From: Krasilnikovozyma curviuscula
Taxonomy: Eukaryota > Basidiomycota > Tremellomycetes > Cystofilobasidiales > Mrakiaceae
Length of the DNA: 15,541 nucleotides
Reading direction: 5' to 3'
Assembly: GCA_014825775.1 (NCBI GenBank)
Contig: MVAQ01000341.1
Location: 1 to 15,541 of the forward strand
Of this stretch, positions 13,924-15,541 are shown one piece after another. Numbering within the stretch: position 1 is the first letter of the stretch; the number at the start of each line of letters is the position of its first letter. The translations under genes were made by a program, and so were the position numbers. Below the pieces are notes generated by a model. The model did not search any database. It was not told the DNA's origin and saw nothing but the letters and a program-made list of their open reading frames with translations.

Positions 13924-15541
13924 ATGTGTGAGTACATTCTGTGTGCCTAGATTTCACGATGGAATATTGACAGAACATACTGGCTCTTCAGCTTTCAACT
14001 TCGGGGCTTCAGGTTAGTAGCTTTGGACATTCCTTTCACACCCTGGAAATACTGACAGATTTCCCGCTTCTTCTCCTCCTACAGCGCAACAGCCGGCTCA
14101 AGGCTCCTCAGGAACGCCTGCTCCGTTGTTTGGTGGATTCGGTGGGGCTGCTTCTTGTAAGTCTAAGCTGGAATGAAGTTTTCCAAAGCTAGCGAGGCGT
14201 GTCTGGGAATCGACGTTGACATTGCCCCCTCATCCTCTGATCAAATAGCTACACCAGCCAAACCGACAACTTTCAGCTTTGGAGCTACTCCAGCTGCTGG
14301 GTCCACTACACCAGCTGCTCCTCCTCCACCAGCCTCCGGTAAATAGAGCATTTCTTTCAACGACGATCTTGCTCCTGTTACTGACCCATTCATATCCATC
14401 CAGGCGGTCTCTTTGGCTCGTCAGCTTCAACTTGTGAGTTAGAGTCAAGGTGAAGGTGTTAAATTAGAGCTTAGTTGTTGATATTCTCCATATTACAGCC
14501 GGAGGATTCTCATTTGGTGCACCAGCCGCACCTGCTCCTGCTTCAGGCTCAACAACTGCTCCAACTTGTAAGCTTGTCGAGACTTTCAGTTCCAACTCTA
14601 TAAATCGTGAGCTAATTCTGTATTTTCCAGCCGGAGGATTCTCATTCGGGGCAGCTCCAACAGCTCCATCAACTGGAAGTGGTCTCTTTGGGTGAGTCCT
14701 TTGGCGTTTCGAGCATCCATTGTTTTCTCTCTGATTGCCAGGAATAATACCAACGTGTATTGTAACAGTAGTAGCACTCCAGCCACCGGCGGCGGTCTCT
14801 TTGGCAGTTCATCCACAGCAGCGTCTACAACTCCAGCGCCTACAGCATCTCTCTTCGGTGGTGGAGCAGCTAGTACAAACAGTACAGCACCTCAAACTTC
14901 TCTCTTTGGGGCTGCATCACCAGCAGCGTCAGCACCTTCCTCAACCACCACTGCAGCTCCATCATTGTTTGGCGGGGCTGCTCCTAAACCAGCCACTGGT
15001 GGTGGTCTATTTGGATCGTCGACTCCAGCTGCCTCTACACCTGCAGCTCCATCTGCGCCTAGTAGTGGAATGTTTAGTGCCGCTACGTCTGGTTCAACTA
15101 CTCCAGCCTCGACACCAGCAAAAGCAGGTGGCTTCTCATTCGGTGCTTCGACAACTCCTGCTGCCCCGCCACCTGCTGCTGGAGGAGGTCTCTTCGGATC
15201 TGCTGCTCCGTAAGCTGATTTCCTGACAATCTCTCGATCTGTTGCTGATGGAGTGTGACTGCCATTGATAGTGTACCAGCAGCTGCTCCTGCAGGGGGTC
15301 TCTTCGGTGCTAAACCCGCAGCTGAAGCTCCTAAACCCACAGGATTCTCTCTTCCCGCGACATCATCCTCAACAACCGGTGGTGGACTTTTCGGTACAAA
15401 GCCAGCCGAAGCACCCAAGCCATCTGACGCACCAAAAGCAGGAGGATTCTCTTTCGGGGCACCTGCTGCACCAGCACCGGCAGCAGAAGCTCCTAAATCT
15501 GGTGGATTCTCATTTGGAGCTGCTCCAACTGCAGCTAAACC
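13924..15541 (+). CDS. FG-repeat nucleoporin, Nsp1/Nup62-like, N-terminal part, truncated by window edge
   Basis: FG nucleoporins fill the nuclear pore channel and bind transport receptors. Nine exons join in phase: 13924-13927, 13992-14012, 14085-14156, 14249-14338, 14404-14433, 14499-14567, 14631-14691, 14769-15209 and 15272 to the edge, about 350 residues with no stop. The protein starts MSFNFGAS and is a chain of GGFSFGA and GGLFG repeats with Ala/Pro/Ser/Thr/Lys spacers, without predicted structure. Mixed FSFG and GLFG repeats with Lys-Pro-Ala spacers late in the window suggest Nsp1 (Nup62 homologue), whose coiled-coil domain would lie to the right. Other FG proteins (Nup98, Nup49/57 types) are not excluded. 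The start was chosen because ATGT spliced to CTTTCAACTTC gives MSFNFG; splicing to the earlier AG after ATTGACAG would create TAA. Introns 2-7 all lie in or next to repeat borders. Confidence 0.8.
14085..15541 (+). repeat. FG repeat-coding region
   Basis: Repeats of GGATTCTCATT/C-type (FSFG) and GGTCTCTTT/CGG-type (LFG) codons recur across exons. Exons starting at 14499 and 14631 share the same first 16 bases (CCGGAGGATTCTCATT), and close copies recur near 15440 and 15503. The spacers are GCT/CCA/ACT-rich (Ala-Pro-Thr). Confidence 0.85.

Noticed and set aside
14735..15226. Gln/Leu-rich open frame over the FG region
   Set aside because: Shadow of the FG-repeat frame; the CAG-rich pattern comes from repetitive Ala/Pro codons read out of frame.

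Overview
The window looks like nuclear DNA of a basidiomycete fungus, most likely a Tremellomycete (Cryptococcus/Kwoniella-like). This is inferred from architecture, not from a search. Genes are split by many short introns (mostly 55-130 nt) with GT-AG ends and CTAAC/TACTAAC-type branch sites. Intergenic gaps are short, promoters are CT-rich, and the proteins recognised are eukaryotic housekeeping families with fungal features. All coding models below were built by joining exons by hand so that phase and family similarity agree; no RNA evidence was available.

Layout, left to right. (1) The 5' part of a J-domain co-chaperone gene on the minus strand (59-686), running off the left edge. (2) A head-to-head partner on the plus strand, the RagC-type GTPase Gtr2 (1803-3450). 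(3) Tail-to-tail with it, a minus-strand NmrA-like/isoflavone-reductase-like NAD(P)-binding protein (3605-4806). (4) Head-to-head with that, the regulatory (modifier) subunit of glutamate-cysteine ligase (5750-6912). (5) A large, mostly disordered RING-H2 protein with similarity to San1-type quality-control ubiquitin ligases (7172-10030). (6) An unrecognised acidic/serine-rich protein (10383-11486). (7) A Fra10Ac1 family protein (11726-12510). (8) An MTH1/NUDT1-like Nudix hydrolase (12654-13557). (9) The N-terminal half of an FG-repeat nucleoporin, probably Nsp1/Nup62-like (13924-right edge). Genes 4 to 9 all run on the plus strand.

There is no operon-like logic, as expected for a eukaryote, but themes recur: protein quality control (J-protein, RING ligase), redox and nucleotide-pool protection (NmrA-like, glutathione synthesis regulator, 8-oxo-dGTPase-like), TORC1 nutrient signalling (Gtr2) and nuclear RNA/transport functions (Fra10Ac1, FG nucleoporin). 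No mobile elements, tRNA or rRNA genes, or CRISPR arrays were seen.

The most interesting points are: a second RING-H2-like Cys/His set in the RING protein, plus a roughly 66-residue gap inside its first RING; loss of one of the two active-site Asp residues in the MTH1-like enzyme; Glu in place of Asp in two GTPase motifs of Gtr2; an inverted repeat that could sequester a 5' splice site beside an in-phase candidate cassette exon; and an FG nucleoporin whose start codon sits on a possible 9-nt exon and whose repeats are carried on phase-1 symmetric exons.
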